Positions 27,410 through 37,232 of a stretch of 64,000 nt of DNA are shown piece by piece. A program made the position numbers and the translations under genes. How positions within the stretch are numbered: position 1 is the stretch's first letter; every line of letters starts with the position of its first letter. Location of the stretch: contig CP092081.1 of NCBI GenBank assembly GCA_022226935.1, positions 404,540 through 468,539 of the forward strand, read 5' to 3'. Source of the DNA: Nitrospira sp. Lineage in GTDB: Bacteria > Nitrospirota > Nitrospiria > Nitrospirales > Nitrospiraceae. The notes beneath the pieces are model-generated. The model had not been told where the DNA came from, ran no database searches, and saw only the letters and a list, made by a program, of their open reading frames with translations.

Positions 27410-27838
27410 TTACTGAAGTCGGACGCAAGGTAGGCCGAGCGTCGTCAGGAGCACCGCTTCCACAGGATGTTCCAGCGGTGGCCTGGTGGGTCCTGCGGAA
27501 AGGGTGTCGATGGATAGGGAGGCGCCGTTCAACGCCTGATGGAGCGGTTGTGTGAGGGCAAGAACGGGCGCTTGCGGGCAGAGCGCATTGATGGTGCGGA
27601 GTGCGTCAATGCCGGGAGTATCTCGATGGGAACCGCCGGACTCGTGACTGAGAAGAATGGCCTCCGGCTGAATTTCGCCAAGTTGCGCCAGTGTGGACTC
27701 CAGGTCTCGTACGAGCACCGCATGGTACCCTCTGGTTGCCAGATAATCGGCCACTTTAAGCCCGAATTGCATCTCGGAATCGACAATCATGACTCGTGAT
27801 CTTCCCGTTTGCTTGGCATGGTGCGCCGTGGGACTCAT
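27410..27838 (-). CDS. Receiver-like protein lacking the phosphoacceptor Asp
   Basis: The 142-aa protein begins like a receiver: SRVMIVDSEMQFGLKVADYL then GYHAVLVRD. The acceptor position is Ser64 (EAILLSHES) instead of Asp, and the conserved Thr/Lys region diverges after PQAPVLAL. There is no output domain. Its ATG overlaps the stop of the 27835 gene by 4 bp, so they are translationally coupled. It may be a decoy or protein-interaction module in the neighbouring phosphorelay. Confidence 0.7.
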   Translation of the reverse strand: MSPTAHHAKQTGRSRVMIVDSEMQFGLKVADYLATRGYHAVLVRDLESTLAQLGEIQPEAILLSHESGGSHRDTPGIDALRTINALCPQAPVLALTQPLHQALNGASLSIDTLSAGPTRPPLEHPVEAVLLTTLGLPCVRLQ

Positions 27839-28140
27839 CGACAGCCCTCCGTGTTCATCACCTGATCAATGGCAGCGATTCCCAAGGACTTGTTCGCCGC
27901 TGTGATCGGAACGACATGGCGCACGCCGTTCGATCCCGTGCTTGCAAGAGACACCAGGTACTGGAAGCGAGGCAGGGGGCGCAGAATGATCGCTCCTCGG
28001 CGTGACAGGATGTCCACCGCCATGAACACCTGATTCCAGGTGCAGGTCCGGAGTTGCTGTACCAAGCGTTCCAGCGTGCAGGCTCCGTGTCGGGTGAGCT
28101 CTCGGGCAATCAATCTCTCGATGTCGGGGAGCGTGGTCAT
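27835..28140 (-). CDS. Small winged-helix-like protein (101 aa)
   Basis: ATG 28140 is preceded by GGAAGGATC. The protein reads as three helices and a beta wing (IERLIARELTRHG, LERLVQQLRTCTWNQVFMAVDILSRRGAIILRP, FQYLVSL), the layout of a winged-helix DNA-binding domain, followed by a short tail. I know similar small proteins only as hypothetical. It overlaps the degenerate receiver gene by 4 bp and may provide its DNA-binding output. Confidence 0.68.
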   Translation of the reverse strand: MTTLPDIERLIARELTRHGACTLERLVQQLRTCTWNQVFMAVDILSRRGAIILRPLPRFQYLVSLASTGSNGVRHVVPITAANKSLGIAAIDQVMNTEGCR

Positions 28141-28384
28141 GTGATCCTTCCTCTTCTGTGCGCTGCGTGGCGCCTCGTGAAGCGTTCGGTTTGACGGCTT
28201 CCGCTGGTCCGGCCTTCGAGGAAGCCTAACGGATTCAAGAGACGCGACAATGTTAGGTGTACCCCTTGGGAGAGCTGCGCACCATCGCCCTTCGCGCACA
28301 ATTCGCGTCGCCGTTCGGGCAGGTGTGCTTGTCGCCGTTTATGCTACGAATTCGAGAGGAGGTGTGAACACAGACCGAGCGGAG

Positions 28385-29041
28385 TCAGGACACGAGGCGG
28401 TTGACAAGCCGATTCTCGAGGGCATAATGCGTCAATTCGGTATTGTTCTTGAACTGCATTTTTTCGAGAATACGCGCCCGATAGGTATTGATGGTGCTGA
28501 TTCCCACGCAGAGGTCGTCCGCGATCTCTTTGAGGCTTTTTCCGACCGCGATCAAACACATGACCTGGTATTCACGGTCGGAGAGCAGCTCATGCAGAGG
28601 TCTGCCGGCCTCCTCATTGAGATTGGCGACAAGTAGTTCGGCCATGGAAGCGCTGACAAATTTTCCGCCTCCCAGGATCTTTCTGAGGGCTTGGACTAAT
28701 TCGTTCGGGGCGCTGTCTTTGGTCAGGTAACCGGCGGCTCCCGCTTTGAGCATTCTCCGGGCCAGCTGATCTTCGGGGTAGGCGCTGAGCACCAGGACCG
28801 GAAGTTTCGGACAGACCTGCTTGAGGTCTTTCAGGGCATCGAGGCCGCTCTTTCCCGGCATGCCGACGTCGAGGACCACAATGTCCCAGGTGAATTTCCG
28901 GATCCGGTCGATCATTTCCTCCGCGTTCCGAGCTTCGCCGATGACGGCGCCCTGAAACTGCTCGTTGAGAATCTGCTTGACGCCTTGCCGAACGACCGCG
29001 TGATCATCCACCACCAAAATCTTTGTCACGATATGCTCCAT
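28385..29041 (-). CDS. NarL/LuxR-family response regulator
   Basis: The 218-aa regulator has a full receiver (DD at 12-13, phosphoacceptor Asp58 in DIVVLDVGMPG, Lys in YLTKDSAP) and a C-terminal LuxR helix-turn-helix (LSDREYQVMCLIAVGKSLKEIADDLCVGISTINTYRARIL). It lies 56 bp downstream of the REC-PAS-HisKA_3 kinase gene on the same strand, the usual arrangement of NarX/NarL-like pairs. It is its probable cognate regulator. Confidence 0.93.
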   Translation of the reverse strand: MEHIVTKILVVDDHAVVRQGVKQILNEQFQGAVIGEARNAEEMIDRIRKFTWDIVVLDVGMPGKSGLDALKDLKQVCPKLPVLVLSAYPEDQLARRMLKAGAAGYLTKDSAPNELVQALRKILGGGKFVSASMAELLVANLNEEAGRPLHELLSDREYQVMCLIAVGKSLKEIADDLCVGISTINTYRARILEKMQFKNNTELTHYALENRLVNRLVS

Positions 29042-29097
29042 CTGTTACGTTTCATCCAAGAGAGGACCGGTCCTTCTGGCACAAGTCTGCTTTCGGC

Positions 29098-32000
29098 TCA
29101 CCCTTGGGACGGCTGCTCAAGAGGAATCCTGACTCGCACGGTGGTTCCCGATCCGGTATTCCCGGCGAACGTGATGTTGCCGCCGAGCAGTAAGGCGCGT
29201 TCGCGCATGCCGACCAAGCCCAAAGATTGCGCATCAGCCAACTCGGCGTCGGTGATGCCGCGCCCATTGTCGTGTACTTCAAGGACAAGCCCGCCGGCCT
29301 GCTCCTGGAGGGTGATCTGGACGACGGAAGCCTTGGCATGACGCACCACATTGGTCAAAACTTCCTGAAAAATTCTAAACATGGCGGTCGAGGCGGTCTG
29401 CGACAGGGGCGCGGACCGCAGATAGATGTCGAGACGGCATTGTATGCCGGTGCGTGATTGAAATTCCTGCGTTTGCCATTCAATCGCCGGGATCAAGCCG
29501 AGTTGGTCCAGGACGATGGGACGCAGATCCGTGGCAATTCTTCGCACGGATTGGATTGTGGCGTCGACGAGCCCGGAGCTCGATTCGAGGCGAGTGTGCA
29601 CAGTCGGCGACACGTCGGGGAGCTGATCGCGCAACAAGGAAAGTTCAAGTTTCACACCGGTTAATGCCTGACCGAGTTCGTCGTGGATCTCGCGCGCGAT
29701 GAGAATCCGTTCCTCTTCCCGCACCGATTCCAGACGGGCGGTCAGCTTTCTCAGCTGATCATGCGAGGCGGTCAATTGTTGCTCAGCGCGTTTGCGGTCG
29801 GTAATGTCAAGAAAGACCACCACGGCTCCTGTGACCAGATCCTGTTCAATGACCGGGAAAGAGGAATATTCCACCGGGAATGACGTCCCGTCCTTGCGCC
29901 AGTACACTTCATCATCGATCTTGCGGCCTTTCCCATCCACCAGCGTTTCATGGATATGGCAGCGCGGCCGGAGATAGGCGGCGCCGTCGCGCAAGAAATG
30001 ATGAATACGTTCATGCATGTCTTGGCCGAGCAGTTCCTCGGGGGAATACCCTAACATGCGCGATGCCGCTGAATTGATAAATGTGCAACGGCCCTGTCGA
30101 TCGAGGCCATAAATTCCCTCGCCGGTGGATTCCAGGAGGAGCAGCCGATCTTTGGCGAGCTTCTGCCTTTCTTCCTCCGCCCTCTTCCGATCGGTAATAT
30201 CGGTAGCGATGCCGCACAGGGCATAGCACCGACCCTGCGCGTCGAGCAGGGGAAACTTCACGACGAGGCTCGTATGGGGACCGTCATCATGGATGGCCAC
30301 CTCCTCGAATTCCATCGGTGTTCCGGCCTCCAGGACCCTGCAGTCATTGGCGCGAAATGCGGCGGCTTGCTCAGGCGGAAAGACGTCCAGGTCGGTCTTG
30401 CCGACGATCTCGCTTGGGGTCAGGCGGAAGATGGTCTCAAATTGTCGGTTGGTCTGAAGATAGCGCCCCTCAACATCTTTGATGAAAATCAGGGCCGGGC
30501 TATTCTCCATGATCCTTCTGAACCGTTCCTCGCTTTCGCGTAAGGCCGCCTCTGCCTGCCTGCGCTCGCTGATATCGCGAATAATGCCGGTAATGAACAG
30601 CTTGGACCTGGTCGTCCAGGCCGCAAGACTGAACTCCAATGGGAACTCCGTGCCGTCCCTCCTCAGGCCTACCAACTCAAACATGTCAGCCTGCATGGTC
30701 AATCGTCCGGCTGCGGCGACCCGTGCGACGCCTTGTAGGTGAGCCTCGCGGAATCGCTCAGGGATGATGCGGGTCACCGGCTGACCGAAGATTTCCCTGG
30801 CCGTATACCCGAAGATTTTTTCCGCGCCACTGTTCCAAAATGCCACGTTTCCACGAGTATCCATCAGAATGATCGCGTCGCCGGTTGATTGCACAATCGA
30901 CCGCAGCCGTTCTTCACTCTCCTGCAGCGCTTCCTCCGCCCGCTTGCGCTCTGTGATGTCACGGGCCACCGCCTGAAAGCCGATCACGATGCCCTCTTCC
31001 AGAAGGACTTGTACGTTCTGACCGATCCAGACTTCGCTCCCGTCCTTGGCGAGGGCGAGAAATTCGTAATAGGTGCTGGGCTGTTGCCGGACGAATTGCC
31101 GCCCATAAAATCGTTCAGCCGCCGGCTGATGCTGGGGATGAATCAACTCGATGAACCGACGCCCCAACAGTTCCGGTTCCGTATACTTCATGATGCGCAT
31201 CGCGACCGGGTTCACGAAGGTGAACCGGCCCGAGGCATCCGTTCTATAGATGATGTCGTTGGCTTTGGTGACCAGTAACCGGTAGCGTTCCTGGCTGTCT
31301 CGGAGCGCGTCGTCGATGCGTCTGGTTTCGCTGATGTCGCGAAACACCACCACCCCGCCTTTGATCAATCCCATCTCATCCCGCAAGGGCCGGGCTGATA
31401 CATCTAACCACAGATCGTCGCGCTGGCTCCGGCGTTTGAGAAAGAGGGTCGCGCCGGTCACGGATTCTCCGCGGATGGCTCGCGCGAGCGGAATGTCCTG
31501 GGCCGGGCAGGGTGTCACCTTGTCAGGAAGAAAAATGGTGTACTCATCGGACCATTGGCCGGCTGTCTTTTTGGCCGGACCGCTTCCCAGGATGTGTTCG
31601 GCGGCAGGATTCCAGACCCGAAAGGTACCGGTTTCATCGGCCATCACCACCCCGTCCGCCATACTATTCAGGACCGACTGGAGAAACCGGGTCTGTTCGC
31701 GCAGTTCTTCCTCGAGCCGCTTGCGGCCGACGGCATACGTCAATGCGCGCGCGAGAAGGGGGGCCGACGCCTGCCCTTTGATGAGGTAGTCTTGCGCTCC
31801 AGCCTGAATGAGGTGCAGACCTAGCTCTTCATCCTCCAGTCCGGTCATCAGCACGATCGGAATCCCATGCGCCGCGGCATGCATCCTGATCAGGGTTTCA
31901 ATGCCCTGACTGTCGGGCAGGGACAAATCCAGGAGAATCACATCGATCAGGGACTCGCTCAGACAACGGATTCCCGCGTCGAGACGGCCGACGTGCGCGA

Positions 32001-32103
32001 GAGTGAACTGCCCATCCCGCGTTTGGGCGAAGAGCTCACGCACCAGGCGAATGTCGCCCGGGTTATCTTCAATCAACAGGACGTGGATAGGCCGGCTATT
32101 CAT
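29098..32103 (-). CDS. Multi-PAS sensor histidine kinase with N-terminal receiver (NarX-type core)
   Basis: The 1001-aa cytosolic protein starts at ATG 32103 (GGAG upstream). It has an N-terminal receiver (Asp59 in [11 protein letters not shown]), then five PAS repeats at roughly 145-790 (cores such as [70 protein letters not shown]). A HisKA_3 dimerisation domain follows ([13 protein letters not shown]), then an HATPase ([15 protein letters not shown]). No membrane segment is seen. It overlaps the stop of the preceding response regulator by 4 bp, so input can come from that relay, and its likely output is the 28385 regulator. Confidence 0.93.
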   Translation of the reverse strand: MNSRPIHVLLIEDNPGDIRLVRELFAQTRDGQFTLAHVGRLDAGIRCLSESLIDVILLDLSLPDSQGIETLIRMHAAAHGIPIVLMTGLEDEELGLHLIQAGAQDYLIKGQASAPLLARALTYAVGRKRLEEELREQTRFLQSVLNSMADGVVMADETGTFRVWNPAAEHILGSGPAKKTAGQWSDEYTIFLPDKVTPCPAQDIPLARAIRGESVTGATLFLKRRSQRDDLWLDVSARPLRDEMGLIKGGVVVFRDISETRRIDDALRDSQERYRLLVTKANDIIYRTDASGRFTFVNPVAMRIMKYTEPELLGRRFIELIHPQHQPAAERFYGRQFVRQQPSTYYEFLALAKDGSEVWIGQNVQVLLEEGIVIGFQAVARDITERKRAEEALQESEERLRSIVQSTGDAIILMDTRGNVAFWNSGAEKIFGYTAREIFGQPVTRIIPERFREAHLQGVARVAAAGRLTMQADMFELVGLRRDGTEFPLEFSLAAWTTRSKLFITGIIRDISERRQAEAALRESEERFRRIMENSPALIFIKDVEGRYLQTNRQFETIFRLTPSEIVGKTDLDVFPPEQAAAFRANDCRVLEAGTPMEFEEVAIHDDGPHTSLVVKFPLLDAQGRCYALCGIATDITDRKRAEEERQKLAKDRLLLLESTGEGIYGLDRQGRCTFINSAASRMLGYSPEELLGQDMHERIHHFLRDGAAYLRPRCHIHETLVDGKGRKIDDEVYWRKDGTSFPVEYSSFPVIEQDLVTGAVVVFLDITDRKRAEQQLTASHDQLRKLTARLESVREEERILIAREIHDELGQALTGVKLELSLLRDQLPDVSPTVHTRLESSSGLVDATIQSVRRIATDLRPIVLDQLGLIPAIEWQTQEFQSRTGIQCRLDIYLRSAPLSQTASTAMFRIFQEVLTNVVRHAKASVVQITLQEQAGGLVLEVHDNGRGITDAELADAQSLGLVGMRERALLLGGNITFAGNTGSGTTVRVRIPLEQPSQG

Positions 32104-32564
32104 ACAACTCCAGGCTGATGAGGCGCCGGCAGCACGACGATGCCCAGCCAAAAGTCTTCGATCGACCGCACCACCCGGACGAACTGATCCAGGTTGACCG
32201 GCTTTGTGATGTAGCAGTTGGCATGGAGATTATAGCTTTTGAGCACATCCTGTTCGTCTTGAGAGGTAGTGAGCACAACCACCGGAATACGTTTCAAGCT
32301 GTCGTCTGCCTTGATATCGGCGAGGACCTCACGGCCGTCTTTTCTCGGCAGGTTCAGATCCAACACGATGAGGTGCGGCCGAGGCGCCGCGGTGTAGGCG
32401 CCTTGCCGCCGGAGGAAGGCCAATGCCTCGATCCCGTCCTTGACGACCGTCAGATGATTGATGACCTTGGCCTCCTTCAAGGCTTCGATGGTCAGACGAA
32501 CATCTCCGGGATTGTCTTCCACCAGGAGGATTTCAATCGGCTTGACCAGTTCTGGGACGACCAT
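32100..32564 (-). CDS. Single-domain response regulator, Rcp1-like
   Basis: The 154-aa protein is a lone receiver of the type paired with phytochrome-like kinases: [17 protein letters not shown], acceptor Asp69 in [32 protein letters not shown]. It has no output domain. It lies 30 bp after a membrane histidine kinase gene and is translationally coupled to the REC-PAS kinase, so it probably relays phosphate between them. Confidence 0.92.
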   Translation of the reverse strand: MVVPELVKPIEILLVEDNPGDVRLTIEALKEAKVINHLTVVKDGIEALAFLRRQGAYTAAPRPHLIVLDLNLPRKDGREVLADIKADDSLKRIPVVVLTTSQDEQDVLKSYNLHANCYITKPVNLDQFVRVVRSIEDFWLGIVVLPAPHQPGVV

Positions 32565-32594
32565 CTCGATGGCTCCTTTGAATTGTGGAATGAA

Positions 32595-34358
32595 TCATTC
32601 GGCGCCTGTTGTATCACCCTCTGAGGGGGGGAGGGAGGGCTTCTGCGACGGGTCGGGGATGCTGAACCAGAAGGTTGCCCCTTTCCCCGATTCGGATTCC
32701 ACCCACATGCGACCTCCATGACGTTCGACAATCTTTTTACAGATCGCCAGACCAATGCCGGTTCCCGGGTATTCCGCCCGCGTATGGAGCCGTTGGAAAA
32801 TGACAAAAATACGACCGGCAAATTGCGGGTCAATGCCGATTCCCTCATCGCGAACTGAAAAGAGCCACTCATCCTCTTTTCGCCGGGCGGATATGTGAAT
32901 GCGCGGCGGCCCCTCCCCATGAAACTTGATGGCATTACTCAGAAGATTCTGAAACACTTGCGCCAACTGTTTGGCATCGCCTCTGACCGTCGGCAACCGG
33001 TCGTGCGTGACGACCGCCTGGCTATCCTTGATGGCGCTGAGGAGATTGTCCATCGCATAGGAGAGCACCGCGCCCATGGGCGTGGACTCAAACGGCTGGC
33101 TTCCCGTGCTGACCCGAGAATAGGCGAGCAGGTCTTGAATCAACTTTTGCATGCGAGTGGCGCCATCGACGGCATAGGCGATGAATTCATCCGCATCGGC
33201 ATCCAATTTCCCTCGATAACGCCTCGCCAGGAGCTGGGTGTAACTGCTGACCATTCGCAGCGGTTCCTGTAAATCGTGCGACGCCACATAGGCGAACTGC
33301 TGGAGGTCGGCATTGGAGCGACCCAGCTCAGCCACGGATGTTTCCAGATCCTGTCGCGTTTTGATCAGTTCGGATCGCTCCCGTCCCAACTTCCACGACA
33401 CCAGGATACCGAATCCCGTCAAGGGCAGGATGACGAGGACGCCGATGCCTCCCACCGTCCACAACAATCGATCGACAGGCGCATAGACTTGGTCATGGGT
33501 TTGTCGGAACAAGACGATCCAATCAAACCCGGGAAAGTCGCGATAGCCTCTCGTCGAGGCATACCCGGTGACAACCGAATACCCCCGACGATGATGAATT
33601 TCTTCGACGAATCCCGACTGCTGCCGGTCGGAGGCCGCCCGGGTGTGGGAGGGAATCTCCAAGACGGCTGTTCCGTTCGCGCTGTCGGCGGCGGCCTGTT
33701 TTTCGCTGATGATGGCTCCGTCCCGAGTGAGCAGCAACCAGTCATAGGTGTCTTGGCCGTACCGCAATCTCCCTTCCTGTTCGAAAATCGAACGGAGATT
33801 CTCAATCGGAACGAGGCTGGCCACCACCCCACGAAACTCTCCTCGCGGGCCGTACATGGGCGCCATGAATCCCACTGCCTTGTGCTGTTGTGACTCGGCG
33901 GAACGGGGGACCGGTTCCAAATGAATGGTTCCTGAGCGCTGAACGGCATCGAAGGCTGCACGATTGATCGGTGGTGCGCCTGGTGCAGGGCGCGAGTCGG
34001 TCGCCGCGAGGACCGTCCCGTCGGCATCGGTGATTCCCAGCCAGCTGTAATACCAATAGAGTTGGCTGTAATGCAGCAGCCGGGCCATCCTTTCTTCGGA
34101 CGTGCCTTCCCGGATCACCCCGTCGTTGGCAAACAGCTGGATATCGCCGTACCGTTCGAACAGGACGCGATCGACGGTATCTGCGACGGCCGCGGCATTC
34201 ATGGCGAGCTCGTTTCCTCGTTCGGCGACGAGCATGGCGCGCAGGAATGACAGGGCATACAGCCCCAAGGCGGTGGCGATAAAAAAGCAGAGCCCGAGCA
34301 GGAGCGGCAAGATGCGTTCCGTCCACCGGCTGCTGGTATTGAATGCTACGGTCTGCAC
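32595..34358 (-). CDS. Membrane sensor histidine kinase with periplasmic sensing domain
   Basis: The 587-aa protein starts at GTG 34358. The first transmembrane segment is at ~15-40 (LLGLCFFIATALGLYAL) and the second at ~310-335 (GGIGVLVILPLTGFGILVS), leaving a ~260-aa periplasmic domain of Cache type. A HisKA domain (FAYVASHDLQEPLRMVSSYTQ, phospho-His) and HATPase (QNLLSNAIKFHG, DEGIGIDPQFAGRIF, GTGIGLAICKKIVERHGG) follow. The kinase core is of bacteriophytochrome type, matching the downstream Rcp1-like regulator. The ligand is unknown. Confidence 0.92.
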   Translation of the reverse strand: MQTVAFNTSSRWTERILPLLLGLCFFIATALGLYALSFLRAMLVAERGNELAMNAAAVADTVDRVLFERYGDIQLFANDGVIREGTSEERMARLLHYSQLYWYYSWLGITDADGTVLAATDSRPAPGAPPINRAAFDAVQRSGTIHLEPVPRSAESQQHKAVGFMAPMYGPRGEFRGVVASLVPIENLRSIFEQEGRLRYGQDTYDWLLLTRDGAIISEKQAAADSANGTAVLEIPSHTRAASDRQQSGFVEEIHHRRGYSVVTGYASTRGYRDFPGFDWIVLFRQTHDQVYAPVDRLLWTVGGIGVLVILPLTGFGILVSWKLGRERSELIKTRQDLETSVAELGRSNADLQQFAYVASHDLQEPLRMVSSYTQLLARRYRGKLDADADEFIAYAVDGATRMQKLIQDLLAYSRVSTGSQPFESTPMGAVLSYAMDNLLSAIKDSQAVVTHDRLPTVRGDAKQLAQVFQNLLSNAIKFHGEGPPRIHISARRKEDEWLFSVRDEGIGIDPQFAGRIFVIFQRLHTRAEYPGTGIGLAICKKIVERHGGRMWVESESGKGATFWFSIPDPSQKPSLPPSEGDTTGAE

Positions 34359-34478
34359 GGTCGTTGTCGGAAGCGAATCATGTCAGGTGATCGGAGGGTA
34401 AAGCCTTAATAGTTTAACCTGTTCAGACAGGCAGATGCACGAGGCAGCAGGTGGCGTCCTGTTTACGCCTGCGCTCGA

Positions 34479-34507
34479 TTGACTCCGCGGCGGCGGCCGG
34501 GTAGGTT
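34479..34507 (+). promoter_or_regulatory. Putative promoter for arfB
   Basis: TTGACT (34479-34484) and TAGGTT (34502-34507) are 17 bp apart, ending 29 bp before ATG 34537. The -10 is a moderate match. Confidence 0.45.
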
Positions 34508-34536
34508 CGTGCCACACGGTGCATAGATCGAACGGT

Positions 34537-34953
34537 ATGTTCACCATTTCCACACATGTCTCGATTCCGGATGAGGAGATCGAGTTGACGGCTGTGCGGG
34601 CGCAAGGCGCGGGCGGGCAACATGTCAACAAGGTCTCGTCCGCGATTCACCTCCGGTTCGACATCCGCGCGTCCTCCCTTCCCCCCTTTTACAAAGAACG
34701 TCTGCTGGCGCTGCGTGATCATCGTATCTCACGGGAAGGGGTGATCATCATGAAAGCGCAGGACTCGCGGAGCCAGGAGCGGAACCGGGCATTGGCCTTG
34801 GAGCGTCTCTTGGAGTTGATTCAACAAGCGGCGATTCCGCGGATACCGCGTCGACCCACCAAACCGACGAAAGGGTCGAAGAAACGACGGCTGGAGGAGA
34901 AATCCAAACGAGGCCAGCTCAAAACCCTGCGAGGACGGCCTGATGAACAATGA
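34537..34953 (+). CDS. arfB: Alternative ribosome-rescue factor / peptidyl-tRNA hydrolase ArfB
   Basis: The 138-aa protein has the class-I release-factor core with catalytic GGQ ([17 protein letters not shown]) and a basic C-terminal tail ([18 protein letters not shown]) that enters the empty mRNA channel in ArfB/YaeJ. It lacks the codon-recognition domain of full release factors, and its length matches the family. ATG 34537 is preferred over ATG 34519 because MFTIS..VSIP aligns with the family start. It releases peptides from stalled ribosomes. Confidence 0.93.
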   Translation: MFTISTHVSIPDEEIELTAVRAQGAGGQHVNKVSSAIHLRFDIRASSLPPFYKERLLALRDHRISREGVIIMKAQDSRSQERNRALALERLLELIQQAAIPRIPRRPTKPTKGSKKRRLEEKSKRGQLKTLRGRPDEQ

Positions 34954-34970
34954 GGCTGCCGGAGAAAACA

Positions 34971-35000
34971 GAAGGGGCGCTTCGGATGAAGCGCCCCTTC
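34971..35000 (-). terminator. Strong hairpin terminator between arfB and the RRM gene
   Basis: A perfect 13-bp stem (34971-34983 with 34988-35000) encloses GGAT. Read on the minus strand it is followed by TGTTTTCT, so it best terminates the RRM-protein transcript. It may also serve arfB, although that side lacks a T-run. Confidence 0.75.
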
Positions 35001-35026
35001 GGCGACGAGACGAATCTCGTCATGAA

Positions 35027-35347
35027 TTAGAAGCGGTTGCGGCTGCCGCGGTTTTCGCCGCCGCCGAATCGTCCACCCCCGCCGCCACCGGAGCGAGGCT
35101 CTTGCGGCTTCGCTTCATTGACGGTGAGCTGCCGTCCATCCATGTCCGAGCCGTTCAGTGCCGTGATGGCTGCCTTGGCTTCTTCAGCCGTGGACATTTC
35201 CACGAAGCCGAAGCCGCGTGATTGCCCGGTGAACTTGTCCGTGATCACGCGCGCCGATTCAACGGTGCCGTGAGCGGAAAACAAGTTGCTCAGTTGCGAT
35301 TCAGTAGCAGCATACGGCAGTCCGCCGACATACAATTTGTTACCCAT
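35027..35347 (-). CDS. RRM-type RNA-binding protein with Gly-rich tail
   Basis: The 106-aa protein starts at ATG 35347 after AAAGGAG. RNP2 (KLYVGGLPY) and RNP1 (SRGFGFVEM) motifs define one RRM, followed by a Gly/Arg-rich tail (RSGGGGGGRFGGGENRG). Such bacterial proteins resemble cyanobacterial Rbp proteins and are often cold- or stress-induced. A ~290-bp gene-free region upstream could hold a long leader. The terminator at 34971-35000 ends its transcript. Confidence 0.93.
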   Translation of the reverse strand: MGNKLYVGGLPYAATESQLSNLFSAHGTVESARVITDKFTGQSRGFGFVEMSTAEEAKAAITALNGSDMDGRQLTVNEAKPQEPRSGGGGGGRFGGGENRGSRNRF

Positions 35348-35641
35348 AGGGGTCTCCTTTTGAAATGTGACATTGTCGGCGACACGAGAACAGGCATATG
35401 AGGGGAATGAGCGGGCCGAAGGCGCGGTGGTAGGGGCGACTTGGGTCTGACTTCCGATCAACTTCTCGGTAACAAACAATATCGGTGATGAGCCTTCAAT
35501 AAACCGTGATTCTCATGCGGCCCGTCATAAGATCACGCTGCATCGTAACAGATGGAGGCGCCGATTACTACCAGTTTAAGGGCCGCAGAAAAAATAGTTT
35601 GAGGCGGGACAGAGGTCCTGAAACCCGAGCCAAGCACCATT

Positions 35642-36511
35642 TTAATTGCCGGGAGACGCGGTCCGGAGCGATGAGGCCAGCCCTAACTTCGACAAGGTAT
35701 AAATCAGCCACTTCGACGGATCGAAATTGTACCAGAGCGGGCCGTTGCGATAGTCGCTCGGGTAGGTATGGTGGTAATTGTGATACCCCTCGCCGAAGGT
35801 CAGTAAGGAGACGAACCATGAATTGCGGCTCGAATCGGATGTGCCATAGGGTTGTTCGCCCCAAATGTGGCAGACCGAATTGATGCAGAAGGTGGAATTC
35901 AGGACCGCAAAGGTGCGGCCGACGCCGGCCAGCATAAACCCGCCGATTCCGCCCTGCCATCCGTTATGGAGGAAGCCAATGATAAAGGGGAGGGCAAGGC
36001 CCACGAGGACGATGGCGACATAATTGCGGTGTTGCCACATGGCCACCGGATCCTGCATCACGCGGGAGCCGAAGCGTTCATCAGTGCAGGGCACCGGATT
36101 GAGGAGCCACCCGCAATGGCTATACCAGAACCCCCGCTTGGCATTGTAGGGATCAGCCGGGTCATCACAATGCGCATGGTGGCGCAAATGATCGGCCGTC
36201 CATTTCGCTCCGGAGTTCTGCAGGGCCCAACCGCCGGCAATCAGCAGGCACGCTTTCACCCAATCGGGACATTCAAAACTGCGATGCGTCAACAGCCGAT
36301 GGTATCCTACGGTAATGCCGAGGCCGGTAATGAGGTACAGGACGACAAACATCGTCCAATCCAGCCAGGAATACCCATAGAGCAGCCCATAACCCGGGAC
36401 GCAAATCACGGAGCCTGCGACGATCGACCAGAACAGAAGGTACGTCCAGAACTTATGATGCACGCGGTGGACGATGTCCGCCGGAACCGGGGTCGGGGAA
36501 ACTTGTTGCAT
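35642..36511 (-). CDS. Acyl-CoA / acyl-lipid delta-9 fatty acid desaturase
   Basis: The 289-aa membrane protein carries the three His boxes of the desaturase family: HRLLTHRSF, HHAHCDDPADPYNAKRG, and GEGYHNYHHTYPSDYRNG. Hydrophobic pairs lie between. It inserts a double bond into acyl chains, adjusting membrane fluidity. ATG 36511 has no Shine-Dalgarno. The -10 box of a good promoter ends 6 bp upstream, so the mRNA is likely leaderless. Confidence 0.93.
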   Translation of the reverse strand: MQQVSPTPVPADIVHRVHHKFWTYLLFWSIVAGSVICVPGYGLLYGYSWLDWTMFVVLYLITGLGITVGYHRLLTHRSFECPDWVKACLLIAGGWALQNSGAKWTADHLRHHAHCDDPADPYNAKRGFWYSHCGWLLNPVPCTDERFGSRVMQDPVAMWQHRNYVAIVLVGLALPFIIGFLHNGWQGGIGGFMLAGVGRTFAVLNSTFCINSVCHIWGEQPYGTSDSSRNSWFVSLLTFGEGYHNYHHTYPSDYRNGPLWYNFDPSKWLIYTLSKLGLASSLRTASPGN

Positions 36512-36517
36512 GTCGCT

Positions 36518-36546
36518 ACAATAGTCAAGCGGAAGGTTTTTCGCAA
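36518..36546 (-). promoter_or_regulatory. Promoter giving a leaderless desaturase mRNA
   Basis: On the minus strand TTGCGA (36546-36541) and TATTGT (36523-36518) are 17 bp apart. The usual start site, about 7 bp downstream, coincides with the desaturase ATG at 36511. Confidence 0.6.
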
Positions 36547-36719
36547 GGGGCTAGCCACTTCTGCCTACCGTGTGAACGAGGCGGTATAGGCCCAACCGTT
36601 CGCTGGCCGTCGTCAACCGTCTGCCGCTGACCGCGTTGAATCGAGTGGGGCTGAGCACATTCCACTTTTGGGCCATACCCCGCATATCGATGGTGGCATC
36701 AACAGAGAAGGAGGGCTGT

Positions 36720-37079
36720 ATGTCTACGGCGTGCGAGTATTTACGAAAGGCGACATCGCTGGTGCTCTGGAGCGGTGTCGTGATCGGTCTGTCGGGGCTG
36801 TATGAACCGGCAACAGCGGGATCGGATCCGCCCGCTTCATCGGTCCAGGAACAGCCGGCGGCCTCTTCCGATTCAGCCGGCAGCACCGGGAAGGGGCCGG
36901 AAGGGCAAGGGCGGGGAGGTCGTCCAGGAAGGAAGGCCTGCGCCGACGATGTGAAGAAATTGTGCGCGGGGGTGAAAGCCGGAGAAGGACGGATCATGCA
37001 ATGCCTAAGAGAGCATACGCAGGAGCTGTCCCCCGCTTGCGCCGACATGATGCAGCAACGAGGAAAGCATCGGCCGTAA
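36720..37079 (+). CDS. Secreted Cys-rich repeat protein (119 aa)
   Basis: ATG 36720 follows GGAGGG with 4-5-nt spacing. A hydrophobic signal segment (SLVLWSGVVIGLSGL) is followed by a low-complexity Ser/Gly/Pro linker and one Cys-rich module: CADDVKKLCAGV, 14-residue spacer, CLREHTQELSPAC. This is the Golgi-apparatus-protein-1-like Cys repeat seen in many proteobacterial secreted proteins, function unknown. The same module occurs in the truncated gene at 63409. Confidence 0.75.
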   Translation: MSTACEYLRKATSLVLWSGVVIGLSGLYEPATAGSDPPASSVQEQPAASSDSAGSTGKGPEGQGRGGRPGRKACADDVKKLCAGVKAGEGRIMQCLREHTQELSPACADMMQQRGKHRP

Positions 37080-37232
37080 CCACGGTGCGGCCTCAGTGCC
37101 GGGCGGCGACAGGAGCCGCCCGGTCTCACTGGTTACCCCCTCCGTTCCATTGCGGTCGTGTGATTTCGATATTTTATTTTCGAAGCGCTGCGAGTGCGAT
37201 ACAGTGGCCCTAATACATACGGGAGGGTACGT

